Below are positions 46,668 to 54,459 of a DNA stretch of 64,000 nt, piece after piece. Source of the DNA: Cryobacterium psychrophilum (lineage in GTDB: Bacteria > Actinomycetota > Actinomycetes > Actinomycetales > Microbacteriaceae). Positions within the stretch are counted from its first letter, which is position 1. Each line of letters starts with the position of its first letter. The DNA lies in NCBI RefSeq assembly GCF_004365915.1, contig NZ_SODI01000001.1:2728001-2792000 (forward strand). The letters run 5' to 3'. The notes beneath the pieces are model-generated. The model did no database searches. It saw only the letters and a program-made list of their open reading frames with translations, and had not been told where the DNA came from. The position numbers were made by a program, and so were the translations under genes.

Positions 46668-47839
46668 AGGACGAGTGCTGCGGTGAGCTGGTTGAGCGGC
46701 TCGCCCAGGGCGTTCACCTGGTCGGCCAGGGCGCGAATCTCGGCGGGAGTGAGGTCGGTGTACAGGTTGAAGCCGTCTCCGACCCGCTGGGCGTCGAGAA
46801 GCACCTGCAGGCCCGCGAATTCCTCATCGAGGCTCGTGGCGAGGTCCCGATCCCTCTCCACGAGCAGGTCTCGCACACCGGCGTAGAGCACGGCGGCGCC
46901 GTCAACGTTGGCCTGGAAATCCCAGAGATCGGTGTGCGACCAGAATTCTTCCTCGCCCGTCACCTTGCCCGTAGCCACCTCGTCGAGCAGGCCGATCGCG
47001 CCGTTCGTCTGCTGGGCGAGGGTGAAGCTGATGTCCTGAACCTTGGAGTCGAGGGTGGTGGTGTCGGTCACGAGCAGCTCGGCCAGGTGCTGGCGCTGCT
47101 CGGGAGAGTACGCCGCGAACTCGGCCTCGGCCTCGGCCGGCCACAGGTCTTTCTCGATGGCGTGCCAGCCGGTCCACGCCTGGCCCTCTTCGAGGTCCGC
47201 CTCGCGCAGGTCGAGCTTGGGGTCGAGGTCACCGAATGACTCGGCAATCGTCTCGACCCGCTCCCAGTGTGCACGCGTGGGGGCGTAGAGGGCCCGGGCC
47301 TGGTCGTCGTCCGCAGCCACCTACGCGGCCGCGAAGGCGGTCGTCCCAGTGGCCAGCTGGTTGACCTGATCCTTCACGTAGGAGGCGTAGTTCGTGTTGG
47401 CCACGTCGATCTGCGCGGCGAGATCGGCCGTCGGGGCGCCGGCCGCATCGGATTCGGTCACGGTAAACGCGGCCGTGCCGATTCCGTCACCGACCATTCC
47501 CGGCTTGCAGGCCGTGAAGTATTCGCCGGCGGAGAGCTGAACGACCAGGTCGCGGCTGAGGCCGGGGCCGATGTTCTCGACCTCACCCTTGATGCTCAGC
47601 TCATCAGAACCGAGAAGGTAGAACTCCGTGACCTGGTCGCCGGTGTTCGTGACCGTGAAGACGACAGTTCCGGCGGGCGCGGTATCGGCCGAGACCGTGC
47701 ACTCGGTGGCCGAGCTGGCGACCGTGAGCTTTTCGTGGGCGCTGGGGGAGTCGTTGGCGACGCATCCGCTGAGAGCGAGGGCGGCGATGGCGCCGACGGA
47801 GACGGCGGTCAGGGCACGGTGGGGGAGACGGGCGCGCAT
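46664..47839 (-). pseudogene. efeO: EfeO iron-uptake lipoprotein, interrupted by an amber codon
   Basis: The frame encodes a signal peptide with lipobox LSGC, a cupredoxin-like domain (ECTVSADTAPAGTVVFTVTN) and, after TTAFAAA, a TAG at 47321-47323. It continues in the same frame as the M75 peptidase-like domain (VAADDDQARALYAPTRAHWE, GWHAIEKDLWP) to a stop at 46664. Intact EfeO joins both domains in about 390 residues. With the stop, the second half could start at GTG 47320 but has no export signal. The stop overlaps the efeB start (ATGA). This is either a nonsense mutation, readthrough, or a sequencing error. Confidence 0.82.
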
Positions 47840-47871
47840 GGATGTCCTTCGAAAGGGAGTGGCAGTCGGGC

Positions 47872-48729
47872 TCAGCCGACGAGGGCTGGTGCCCGGGTGG
47901 GCTGCGGGGCGGCCGCCGGTCGGGTGGGTCCGCGCCGGCTCTGGGAAATGAACAGGGTCAGGGTGGGCACGGCGTAGGCGAGCCAGGCCGTGAGCTCAAA
48001 CCACGTGGTGGCCGGCGAGAAGTTGAGGGTGCCCTTCAGCAGGGTGCCGTACCAGCTGCTCGGCGGGATGACGGAGGTCACGTTGAAGGCGAGGCTGTGC
48101 AGGCCAGGAAGAACGCCGGCCTCCTGCAGATCGTGTACGCCGTACGACAGAACACCGGCGGCGACCACGATGAGAATGGCGCCCGTCCAGGTGAAGAAGC
48201 GGGACAGGTTGATGCGCAGCATGCCGGAGTAAATGAGCCATCCGAGCGCGACGGCCGTGAGAATGCCGAGTGCCGCGCCGAGCAGCGGCAGGGAGCTGGA
48301 ACCCGTGGCCTGGACGGCGGCCCAGAGGAACACGGCCGTTTCGATGCCCTCGCGGCCGACGGCGAGAAACGCCACGAAGACCAGGCCGAGGCCGGAGCCG
48401 ACGAGGTGACGATCGATGTTGCCCTGCAGGTGACCCTTGAGGTCGCGTGCGGTGCGCAGCATCCAGAAGACCATCCACGTCACGAGGCCCGTGGCGATGA
48501 TGGAGAGCGTGCCGCCGATCACTTCCTGCGCGGTGAATGACAGTCCGTAGGTGCCAAATGTGAGCAGCGCGCCGATACCGAGCGCGAGAAGCACAGCGAG
48601 GCTGACACCGAGCCAGATGCGCGGCAACACGTCTTTCCGGTCGATCTTCACGAGATAGGCCACAAGAATGGTCACGATCAGAGCTGCTTCGAGTCCCTCG
48701 CGCAGTCCGATCAGGTAATTTCCGAGCAC
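47872..48729 (-). CDS. efeU: Iron permease EfeU (FTR1 family)
   Basis: This 285-residue protein starts at GTG 48729 (LGNYLIGLREGLEAALIV). Both REGLE-type iron motifs are present, REGLEAAL near residue 10 and REGIETAVF near 140, within about seven transmembrane helices. It is the first gene of efeU-efeO-efeB and starts 39 bp downstream of a DtxR/IdeR-like iron box. It is intact, unlike the two accessory genes. Confidence 0.9.
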   Translation of the reverse strand: MLGNYLIGLREGLEAALIVTILVAYLVKIDRKDVLPRIWLGVSLAVLLALGIGALLTFGTYGLSFTAQEVIGGTLSIIATGLVTWMVFWMLRTARDLKGHLQGNIDRHLVGSGLGLVFVAFLAVGREGIETAVFLWAAVQATGSSSLPLLGAALGILTAVALGWLIYSGMLRINLSRFFTWTGAILIVVAAGVLSYGVHDLQEAGVLPGLHSLAFNVTSVIPPSSWYGTLLKGTLNFSPATTWFELTAWLAYAVPTLTLFISQSRRGPTRPAAAPQPTRAPALVG

Positions 48730-48767
48730 TTCACATCCAAGGTTCGTATCGCAACAGGAAGATTTGG

Positions 48768-48784
48768 TAAGGCTAACCTTACCT
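48768..48784. promoter_or_regulatory. DtxR/IdeR-type iron box
   Basis: TAAGGCTAACCTTA within GGTAAGGCTAACCTTACCT is a close match to the iron box (TTAGGTTAGSCTAACCTAA) bound by DtxR/IdeR repressors. It sits just upstream of efeU and about 90 bp from the divergent LmbE-like gene. Iron-replete repression of efeU is inferred. Confidence 0.8.
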
Positions 48785-48871
48785 TTCGACTGTAGCCGCA
48801 CTACCTGATCATGTCTAGTTATGATCTGTGAAGGTGAAATTGTACGTTTTCCCAGCAATCAGCGGAGTCTC

Positions 48872-49816
48872 ATGGTCATGTCCGGAAGTAGTGAACGCGT
48901 CGTGTTCGTGCACGGGCGTCCCGGCGACGAATCGTGGCTGACCGGAGGCACAATCGCTCGCCTGCACGGCGATGACTCGCCGTCCCTCGTGATTTTTGAA
49001 ACGGATGTCGCCGACTCTCACGTCGTCGACGCGGCCCTGGCCGATTTGGGAGCGCGCGAGTGGCGGATGTTGCCCGCTGGCGGCCCGGACTCCGACGCGC
49101 GCGCGGAGGCCCTCGCCGATGCGATCGCGTACCAGTGGGCCACTGTCGTTGTTGTTGGCGACGTGAGCGACGACCTGCGCGAAACCGTCACCGGCATCGC
49201 TCACTCCGCCGGATTGCCCGTCTTCCTCACCCGACGAGTCTCCGACGCGGCACAGGGGCGCCTCGTCGCCATTGACGTGAGTGACCAGCTCCCGCAGAAG
49301 CTTCTAGCGCTCACCCGCTATCCGGAACGTTGGGGCGTCGCGGATCACACAATGACCCCGACCGAGGGTTCCGCGCTGACCGTGACCGGCACCGAAGCCT
49401 ATTCTCGTCTCGACGCCCCGCGCCCCGGACACACTCCCGGCCGGCCACAGACTCTCCTCAGCAGAGCACTGGCGGTAGCCGGGGGCGTCGTGGCAGGGGG
49501 AGCGTTCGGGGTGCTGGGAACGCTAGCCCACCAGTCCACCGTTCACGTCGGGACCATGGTCGTCCCCCTCGGACTCATTCTTGCCCTTGTGGCCGTGACC
49601 GCGCTGCTCGTGGGACTGCGGCTTGTGCTGGGCGGTCGCACGGTCGTGCTGTTCTGCGCCACCGGGCTGCTGGTGACGATTTTTCTGCTGTCCCTGCGCG
49701 GCCAGGGGGGATCGGTTCTCGTTCCTGCCGGCCTGACCGGAACGCTGTGGACCGTCGTTCCGGCCCTCGTGGCCACCTTCGTGCTGGCCTGGCCGCGAAT
49801 TCCTGCCCGAAAATAA
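48872..49816 (+). CDS. Degenerate LmbE-like N-terminal domain fused to membrane domain
   Basis: ATG 48872 is 5 nt after GGAG, giving about 314 residues (an ATG at 48821 overlaps the promoter region). The N-terminal about 130 residues resemble LmbE/PIG-L deacetylases (VVFVHGRPGDESWLTGGTIA), but the zinc motif HPDDE reads RPGDE. Catalytic zinc binding is therefore doubtful. The C-terminal about 110 residues have four hydrophobic helices (LLSRALAVAGGVVAGGAFGV onward), similar to small actinobacterial membrane domains. Function unknown. It is divergent from efeU. Confidence 0.7.
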   Translation: MVMSGSSERVVFVHGRPGDESWLTGGTIARLHGDDSPSLVIFETDVADSHVVDAALADLGAREWRMLPAGGPDSDARAEALADAIAYQWATVVVVGDVSDDLRETVTGIAHSAGLPVFLTRRVSDAAQGRLVAIDVSDQLPQKLLALTRYPERWGVADHTMTPTEGSALTVTGTEAYSRLDAPRPGHTPGRPQTLLSRALAVAGGVVAGGAFGVLGTLAHQSTVHVGTMVVPLGLILALVAVTALLVGLRLVLGGRTVVLFCATGLLVTIFLLSLRGQGGSVLVPAGLTGTLWTVVPALVATFVLAWPRIPARK

Positions 49817-49908
49817 GCGGCGGCCTGCTCGCGCGGCGTGCCCCGACTTCAGCCGGAGGCATCATCCGGCCTAGACTGAAGGCCTGCTCTCGAAGGGACC
49901 TAAATTAA

Positions 49909-50232
49909 GTGACGTATGTGATTGCTCTGCCGTGCGTCGATGTCAAAGACCGTGCCTGCATCGATGAATGCCCGGTGGATTGCATCTATGAGGGCGAGCG
50001 TTCGCTCTACATCCACCCCGACGAGTGTGTGGACTGCGGTGCGTGCGAACCCGTGTGCCCGGTGGAGGCCATCTACTACGAAGATGACCTGCCGGAGCAG
50101 TGGGCCGACTACTACAAGGCCAACGTGGAATTCTTCGATGACATTGGTTCCCCGGGCGGTGCGGCCAAGGTCGGGGTGCTCGCCAAGGACCACCCCGTCA
50201 TCTCCGTGCTCCCTCCCCAGGTTCAGTACTAG
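49909..50232 (+). CDS. fdxA: 7Fe-type ferredoxin FdxA
   Basis: This 107-residue protein starts at GTG 49909. Cys motifs are [21 protein letters not shown] and [20 protein letters not shown], the pattern of actinobacterial 3Fe-4S/4Fe-4S ferredoxins. It is an electron carrier in the cytosol. It lies 6 bp upstream of dapC, a conserved pairing in actinobacteria. Confidence 0.93.
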   Translation: MTYVIALPCVDVKDRACIDECPVDCIYEGERSLYIHPDECVDCGACEPVCPVEAIYYEDDLPEQWADYYKANVEFFDDIGSPGGAAKVGVLAKDHPVISVLPPQVQY

Positions 50233-50238
50233 GCACTC

Positions 50239-51339
50239 GTGCTCAAGCCGCTCCCCGACTACCCGTGGGACCAGATGGTTCCCTTTGCCGAGCGGGCTCG
50301 CGCCCATGCCGACGGCATTGTCGACCTCTCGATCGGGTCGCCGGCAGACGCGACGCCCGAGGTCATTCGCCGGGCCCTTGCCGAAGCAACGGATGCCCAC
50401 GCCTACCCGCAAACGGCCGGCACGCCCGAACTGCGACGCGCCATTGTGTCTTGGTACGCCCGCCGCCGCAGCGTGACGACCCTCACCGAGCGGAACGTTC
50501 TGCCGACGATCGGATCCAAGGAACTGGTCGCCCTGATGCCCTTCATGCTCGGGTTGGGGGAGGGGGACACCATCGTGCACCCGCGGGCCGCGTACCCCAC
50601 GTACGCGATCGGCGCGGCCATTGCCGGCGCGAACGCACTCGCCTCCGACGATCCCCTCGAATGGCCGGACACGACGCGGCTCGTGTGGCTCAATAGCCCG
50701 GGAAACCCCGACGGCCGCGTGCTCAGCGTGGCCGAGCTGCGTGCCGCCGTGCAACGCGCCCGTGAACTCGATGCCGTCATCGTGAGCGATGAGTGCTACG
50801 CCGAACTCGGCTGGGATGCGCCCTGGGACACCGAGCCGATCCCCAGCATCCTCGATCCTCGCGTGATTGAGGGATCGTTGACGAACGTGATCGCGATCTA
50901 CTCGCTCAGCAAGCAGTCGAATATGGCGGGGTACCGTGCGGCCTTCGCAGCGGGGGACGCCGACGTGCTTGCGCGCCTGCTCACCGTGCGCAAGCACGCC
51001 GGCCTCATGCTGCCAGCACCGCTGCAGTCCGCCATGATCGCCGCCCTCGGCGACGATGAGCACGTGTCTGTGCAGCGGGAACGTTACCGTTCTCGCCGTC
51101 GGGTGCTCCTCCCCGCCCTCGAGCTGGCGGGGTTTCGCATTGACCACAGCGAGGCCGGACTCTACCTCTGGGCCTCCGAGGGGCGAAACGCCTGGGAGTC
51201 CGTTGCCCGGCTCGCTGACCTCGGCATTCTGGCCGGCCCCGGCCCGTTCTATGGCGACTTTTTCTCGGAACATGTGCGCTTCTCGCTCACGGCACCGGAC
51301 GAGCGAATCGCGGCAGCAGCGGCTCGTCTCCGCGAATAA
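50239..51339 (+). CDS. dapC: Succinyldiaminopimelate transaminase
   Basis: This 366-residue fold-type I aminotransferase starts at GTG 50239. The PLP lysine is in YSLSKQSNMAGYRAAF near residue 222. It begins PLPDYPWDQMVPFAERAR as actinobacterial DapC proteins do. It converts N-succinyl-2-amino-6-oxopimelate to succinyl-diaminopimelate in lysine and peptidoglycan synthesis. dapD and dapE lie about 6 kb downstream. Confidence 0.88.
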   Translation: MLKPLPDYPWDQMVPFAERARAHADGIVDLSIGSPADATPEVIRRALAEATDAHAYPQTAGTPELRRAIVSWYARRRSVTTLTERNVLPTIGSKELVALMPFMLGLGEGDTIVHPRAAYPTYAIGAAIAGANALASDDPLEWPDTTRLVWLNSPGNPDGRVLSVAELRAAVQRARELDAVIVSDECYAELGWDAPWDTEPIPSILDPRVIEGSLTNVIAIYSLSKQSNMAGYRAAFAAGDADVLARLLTVRKHAGLMLPAPLQSAMIAALGDDEHVSVQRERYRSRRRVLLPALELAGFRIDHSEAGLYLWASEGRNAWESVARLADLGILAGPGPFYGDFFSEHVRFSLTAPDERIAAAAARLRE

Positions 51340-51520
51340 CGGTCGGCCTTCCCCCCTTACACGGGTTCTGTGGAACATGGCCAACGAAACCTTCGAAGTT
51401 TTGGCGGATGCAACAGTAGGCGGTCGCGCCCCTTAAGCTGTAGTCGGAACGAGATTACTCGGCGCATTATGTGCCGGGTCGACGACCGGCATCATAGGCA
51501 GCGAGACTCAGGGAGGCTCC

Positions 51521-52855
51521 GTGACCAACGTCGCGCAGCAAACGATAACCAACGAATCAGAGCAGGCCGCTGCTGAAGAACCGCAGACGGCGACTCTCAC
51601 GTACCCGGGGGGAACGGCCGAGTTTCCCATTGTGAAGAGCGTCCAAGGCGCCTCGAGCATCGATATCTCGACGCTCACGAAGAAGACGAGCCTCACCACC
51701 ATTGACTACGGTTTCGTCAACACCGCGGCGACCCGCTCGGCAATCACCTACATCGACGGCGACAAGGGCATTCTGCGCTATCGCGGTTATCCGATTGAAC
51801 AGATCGCGAAGAACTCAAGCTTTCTTGAGACCGCGTGGCTGCTCATCTACGGTGAGCTGCCCACCCAGGTTGAACTCGAAAACTTCGACGACCGCATCCG
51901 GCGTCACACGCTGCTGCACGAAGACATGCGTCGCTTCTTCGACTCCCTGCCGCACAAGGCCCACCCGATGAGCGTGCTCGCATCCGGAGTGTCCGCCCTG
52001 TCCACGTTCTACCAGGACTCGCTCGATCCGAAGGATCCGGAGCAGGTCGAAATTTCGACCATTCGTCTGCTCGCCAAGCTGCCCGTGATGGCCGCGTACG
52101 CGCACAAGAAGAGCGTCGGCCAGGCGTTCCTCTACCCCGACAACTCCCTGAGCTTCGTCGACAATTTCCTGCGACTCAACTTCGGCAACATGGCTGAGCC
52201 GTACGAGGTCAACCCCGTCGTTAGCCAGGCGCTCGAACGTCTCCTCATGCTTCACGAGGACCACGAGCAGAACGCATCCACCAGTACGGTTCGCCTCGTC
52301 GGTTCCACCGACGCGAACCTGTTCGCCTCAGTGTCCTCCGGCATCAACGCCCTCTTCGGCCCGCTGCACGGCGGAGCGAACGAGGCCGTACTGAAGATGC
52401 TCGGCGAGATCAAGGCCTCCGGCGAGGGCGTCGAGAAGTACGTCGAGCGCGTGAAGAACAAGGAGCAGGGCGTCAAGCTCATGGGCTTCGGGCACCGCGT
52501 GTACAAGAACTTCGACCCGCGCGCCACCCTCGTGAAAGAAAGCGCCCACGAGGTTCTTGCCGCCCTCGGCGTCCAGGACGACCTGCTGGACATCGCGCAG
52601 GAACTTGAGAACCTCGCACTCAACGACGACTACTTCAAGGAGCGCAAGCTCTACCCCAACGTGGACTTCTACACGGGCGTCATCTACAAGGCCATGGGCT
52701 TCCCCACCCGCATGTTCACGGTGCTCTTCGCCATCGGGCGTCTGCCCGGCTGGGTCGCGCACTGGCGTGAGATGAACGAGGATCCGGCCACCAAGATCGG
52801 CCGCCCACAGCAGCTCTACGTGGGCTCGGCTGCCAGGGACTACCCGCAGCGCTGA
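51521..52855 (+). CDS. gltA: Citrate synthase
   Basis: This 444-residue enzyme starts at GTG 51521 after GGAGG. Catalytic His/Asp motifs are FGPLHGGANEAVLKML and MGFGHRVYKNFDPRA, with VDFYTGVIYKAMGFP near the end. It condenses acetyl-CoA and oxaloacetate. The 180-bp upstream region is AT-richer and probably holds the promoter. Confidence 0.95.
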   Translation: MTNVAQQTITNESEQAAAEEPQTATLTYPGGTAEFPIVKSVQGASSIDISTLTKKTSLTTIDYGFVNTAATRSAITYIDGDKGILRYRGYPIEQIAKNSSFLETAWLLIYGELPTQVELENFDDRIRRHTLLHEDMRRFFDSLPHKAHPMSVLASGVSALSTFYQDSLDPKDPEQVEISTIRLLAKLPVMAAYAHKKSVGQAFLYPDNSLSFVDNFLRLNFGNMAEPYEVNPVVSQALERLLMLHEDHEQNASTSTVRLVGSTDANLFASVSSGINALFGPLHGGANEAVLKMLGEIKASGEGVEKYVERVKNKEQGVKLMGFGHRVYKNFDPRATLVKESAHEVLAALGVQDDLLDIAQELENLALNDDYFKERKLYPNVDFYTGVIYKAMGFPTRMFTVLFAIGRLPGWVAHWREMNEDPATKIGRPQQLYVGSAARDYPQR

Positions 52856-53214
52856 TATGTAGTGGGTTTTGTCAAGTGGGCATTTTTGAGCGGCGCCCGT
52901 GATGATTGTTGTTCGGATTCTGTGACGGGGCGGGAGTGCTCTTTTCCCGCCCCGTCACAGAATCCGAGAGACTGAAATCTCGGGTGCTGCGGAGAGGGGC
53001 TGTTCGCCGCGGCCGGAGTGTCGAGCGTGTCTTATCGACGCATGGTCAGGCTGATATACGCGGGTTGGTTACCGCAGGGCGAAGTGTTCGGCTGGAGAGG
53101 TGCCGCTGGTCTAGAAATCGGGCGTCGCACGATTGCGCGTGCTGCTCATAGCGCTTAAGCGGGTCACTCCACATGTTGCCGGCATTTCGACCACGGCGAA
53201 CAGCGGTCTGGAGG
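52856..53214. other. Gap between gltA and the transposase
   Basis: No gene is supported here. The first 100 bases hold a strong hairpin (listed separately) and a T-rich stretch. The rest, about 53000-53214, is probably the right flank of the IS110-like element. I could not locate its end. Confidence 0.5.
52915..52965 (+). terminator. Perfect 20-bp hairpin after gltA
   Basis: GGATTCTGTGACGGGGCGGG at 52915 is fully complementary to the stretch ending at 52965, with an 11-nt loop GAGTGCTCTTTTC-like in composition. It starts 60 bp after the gltA stop. No T-run follows on the plus strand. Confidence 0.65.
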
Positions 53215-54295
53215 TTATTTGTCCATGGTGGCCACAGACCAGCACCAACCGGCCAGTTCACGGGCGATGGCGACGTTGGCGATCACGGGACGTTTCTTCC
53301 GAACGTCGAAGTGGATCCACTGCTGATGAAGGCGTTCGTTACCGGCTTGCCCGCGCAGCCGGACGTCCTCGGGAGCTTTCTCCCACCGTGCCTGCAACAC
53401 CGATCGGGTGGTCGGCCGGTAATCACGGCGGTGGTGCCACGCGGCTTCGACCAACAGCCGTCTGGCATGCGAGTTCCCGGTCTTGGTGATCCCTCCGAGT
53501 TGGCGTGTCTCGCCTGACGAGTATTCCGATGGGACCAACCCGAGGAACGACCCGATCGTTTGGCCGGTGCCAGTTTGTGATCTCCACCGCCAGGGCGAAC
53601 CCGGTCAACGGGGCGATTCCTCGCAAGCAGCCCAGCCGGTTCACCATCGGCGTGAATTGAGAATCTGCGGCCATAAGCTCGATGGCTCTGTCCAACCGGT
53701 CACGGCGAGCCACCGTCTGAACCACCGCCTCATACGACGCGTCGAACGCCATCTCAAACGCGAGGTCCCCCGTTCGGTGGGACCGTAACCAGCGGTCGTA
53801 TTTGCCCGTCCAAGCGGCACCGTCGGAATACACGAAACCGTGCCGCAGCAACAGCTTCGACATCCGATGCCGCGCACTCATCAAATCCTGCCGGGTATCT
53901 TCCCTTGACCGCACCAAGTCCCGTGCGGCTTCTTCCTCGACCGTGGGGACATGCACGACGGTGATGTCGCCCACGTGCAGCAGCCGAGCCAACTGGAACG
54001 CGTCCCGAGCATCAGTTTTGACCCGGTCACCCGTGGGCCGCTGCAACTTCGACGGCGCCGCGACCAGACAGTCAATCCCCGCAACGACGAACAAACGAGC
54101 CAATCCGAAACCCGTCGGACCGGCCTCATACGCGACCGTCTGCGGACCCGGCAACGATCTCACCCAGCCCAGAACCTCGACCAGGTCAGCACTGAACTTT
54201 CGATGGATGATCTCGCCGGCGCGGCCGTCAATGGCGCAACCAACGATTGTTCGGGCGTGCACATCCAGCCCAACGAAACTACGATATGTAATCAA
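53215..54295 (-). pseudogene. IS110-family DEDD transposase, frameshifted
   Basis: The reading starts at ATG 54295 (SFVGLDVHARTIVGCAIDG). The acidic DEDD motifs are GLDVHA, YEAGPTGFGLAR and TDARDAFQLARLL. The frame breaks after EITNWHR at about 53563-53570 and resumes in another frame as TGQTIGSFLGLVPSEYSSG through KTGNSHARRLLVEAAWHHR to a stop at 53215. Intact relatives read roughly NWHRFTGQ there. An 8-bp loss between two CACCGG copies would explain the shift, but that ancestral sequence is inferred. The element is probably inactive. Confidence 0.82.
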
Positions 54296-54296
54296 C

Positions 54297-54406
54297 TGGG
54301 GCCTCCAAATTCAACTGTGGATAGGTCACCCCGTGGACAGGGTCACCTGTGCTTAGGTCCACTTTCCACCGGTTGGCAACCCACGTCTATTTGAATCGAG
54401 GCCCCA
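54297..54406 (-). ncRNA. Candidate IS110 bridge RNA region
   Basis: Just upstream of the transposase start is a 110-nt non-coding stretch closed by a near-perfect inverted repeat: TGGGGCCTCCAAATTCAA (54297-54314) against TTTGAATCGAGGCCCCA (54390-54406). Inside it, GTGGATAGGTCACC and GTGGACAGGGTCACC repeat imperfectly and GTGGAC faces GTCCAC. IS110-group elements carry a structured bridge RNA in this flank. No loop guides were matched here. Confidence 0.4.
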
Positions 54407-54459
54407 GCCCAAAAAACGAGCGGACACTCATATCGTCTAGTCGGCTGCCACCCCGGTCG

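Larger units (their letters stand above)
53215..54410 (-). mobile_element. IS110-family insertion sequence (ends approximate)
   Basis: It contains the transposase pseudogene and a structured non-coding left flank. IS110 elements have no terminal inverted repeats or clear target duplications, so the limits given are only those of the coding part and flank. It separates gltA from the penicillin-acylase gene. Confidence 0.7.

Noticed and set aside
48821..48871. Earlier ATG for the LmbE-like gene
   Set aside because: It has no ribosome site and lies in the promoter region, while ATG 48872 has GGAG at proper spacing.
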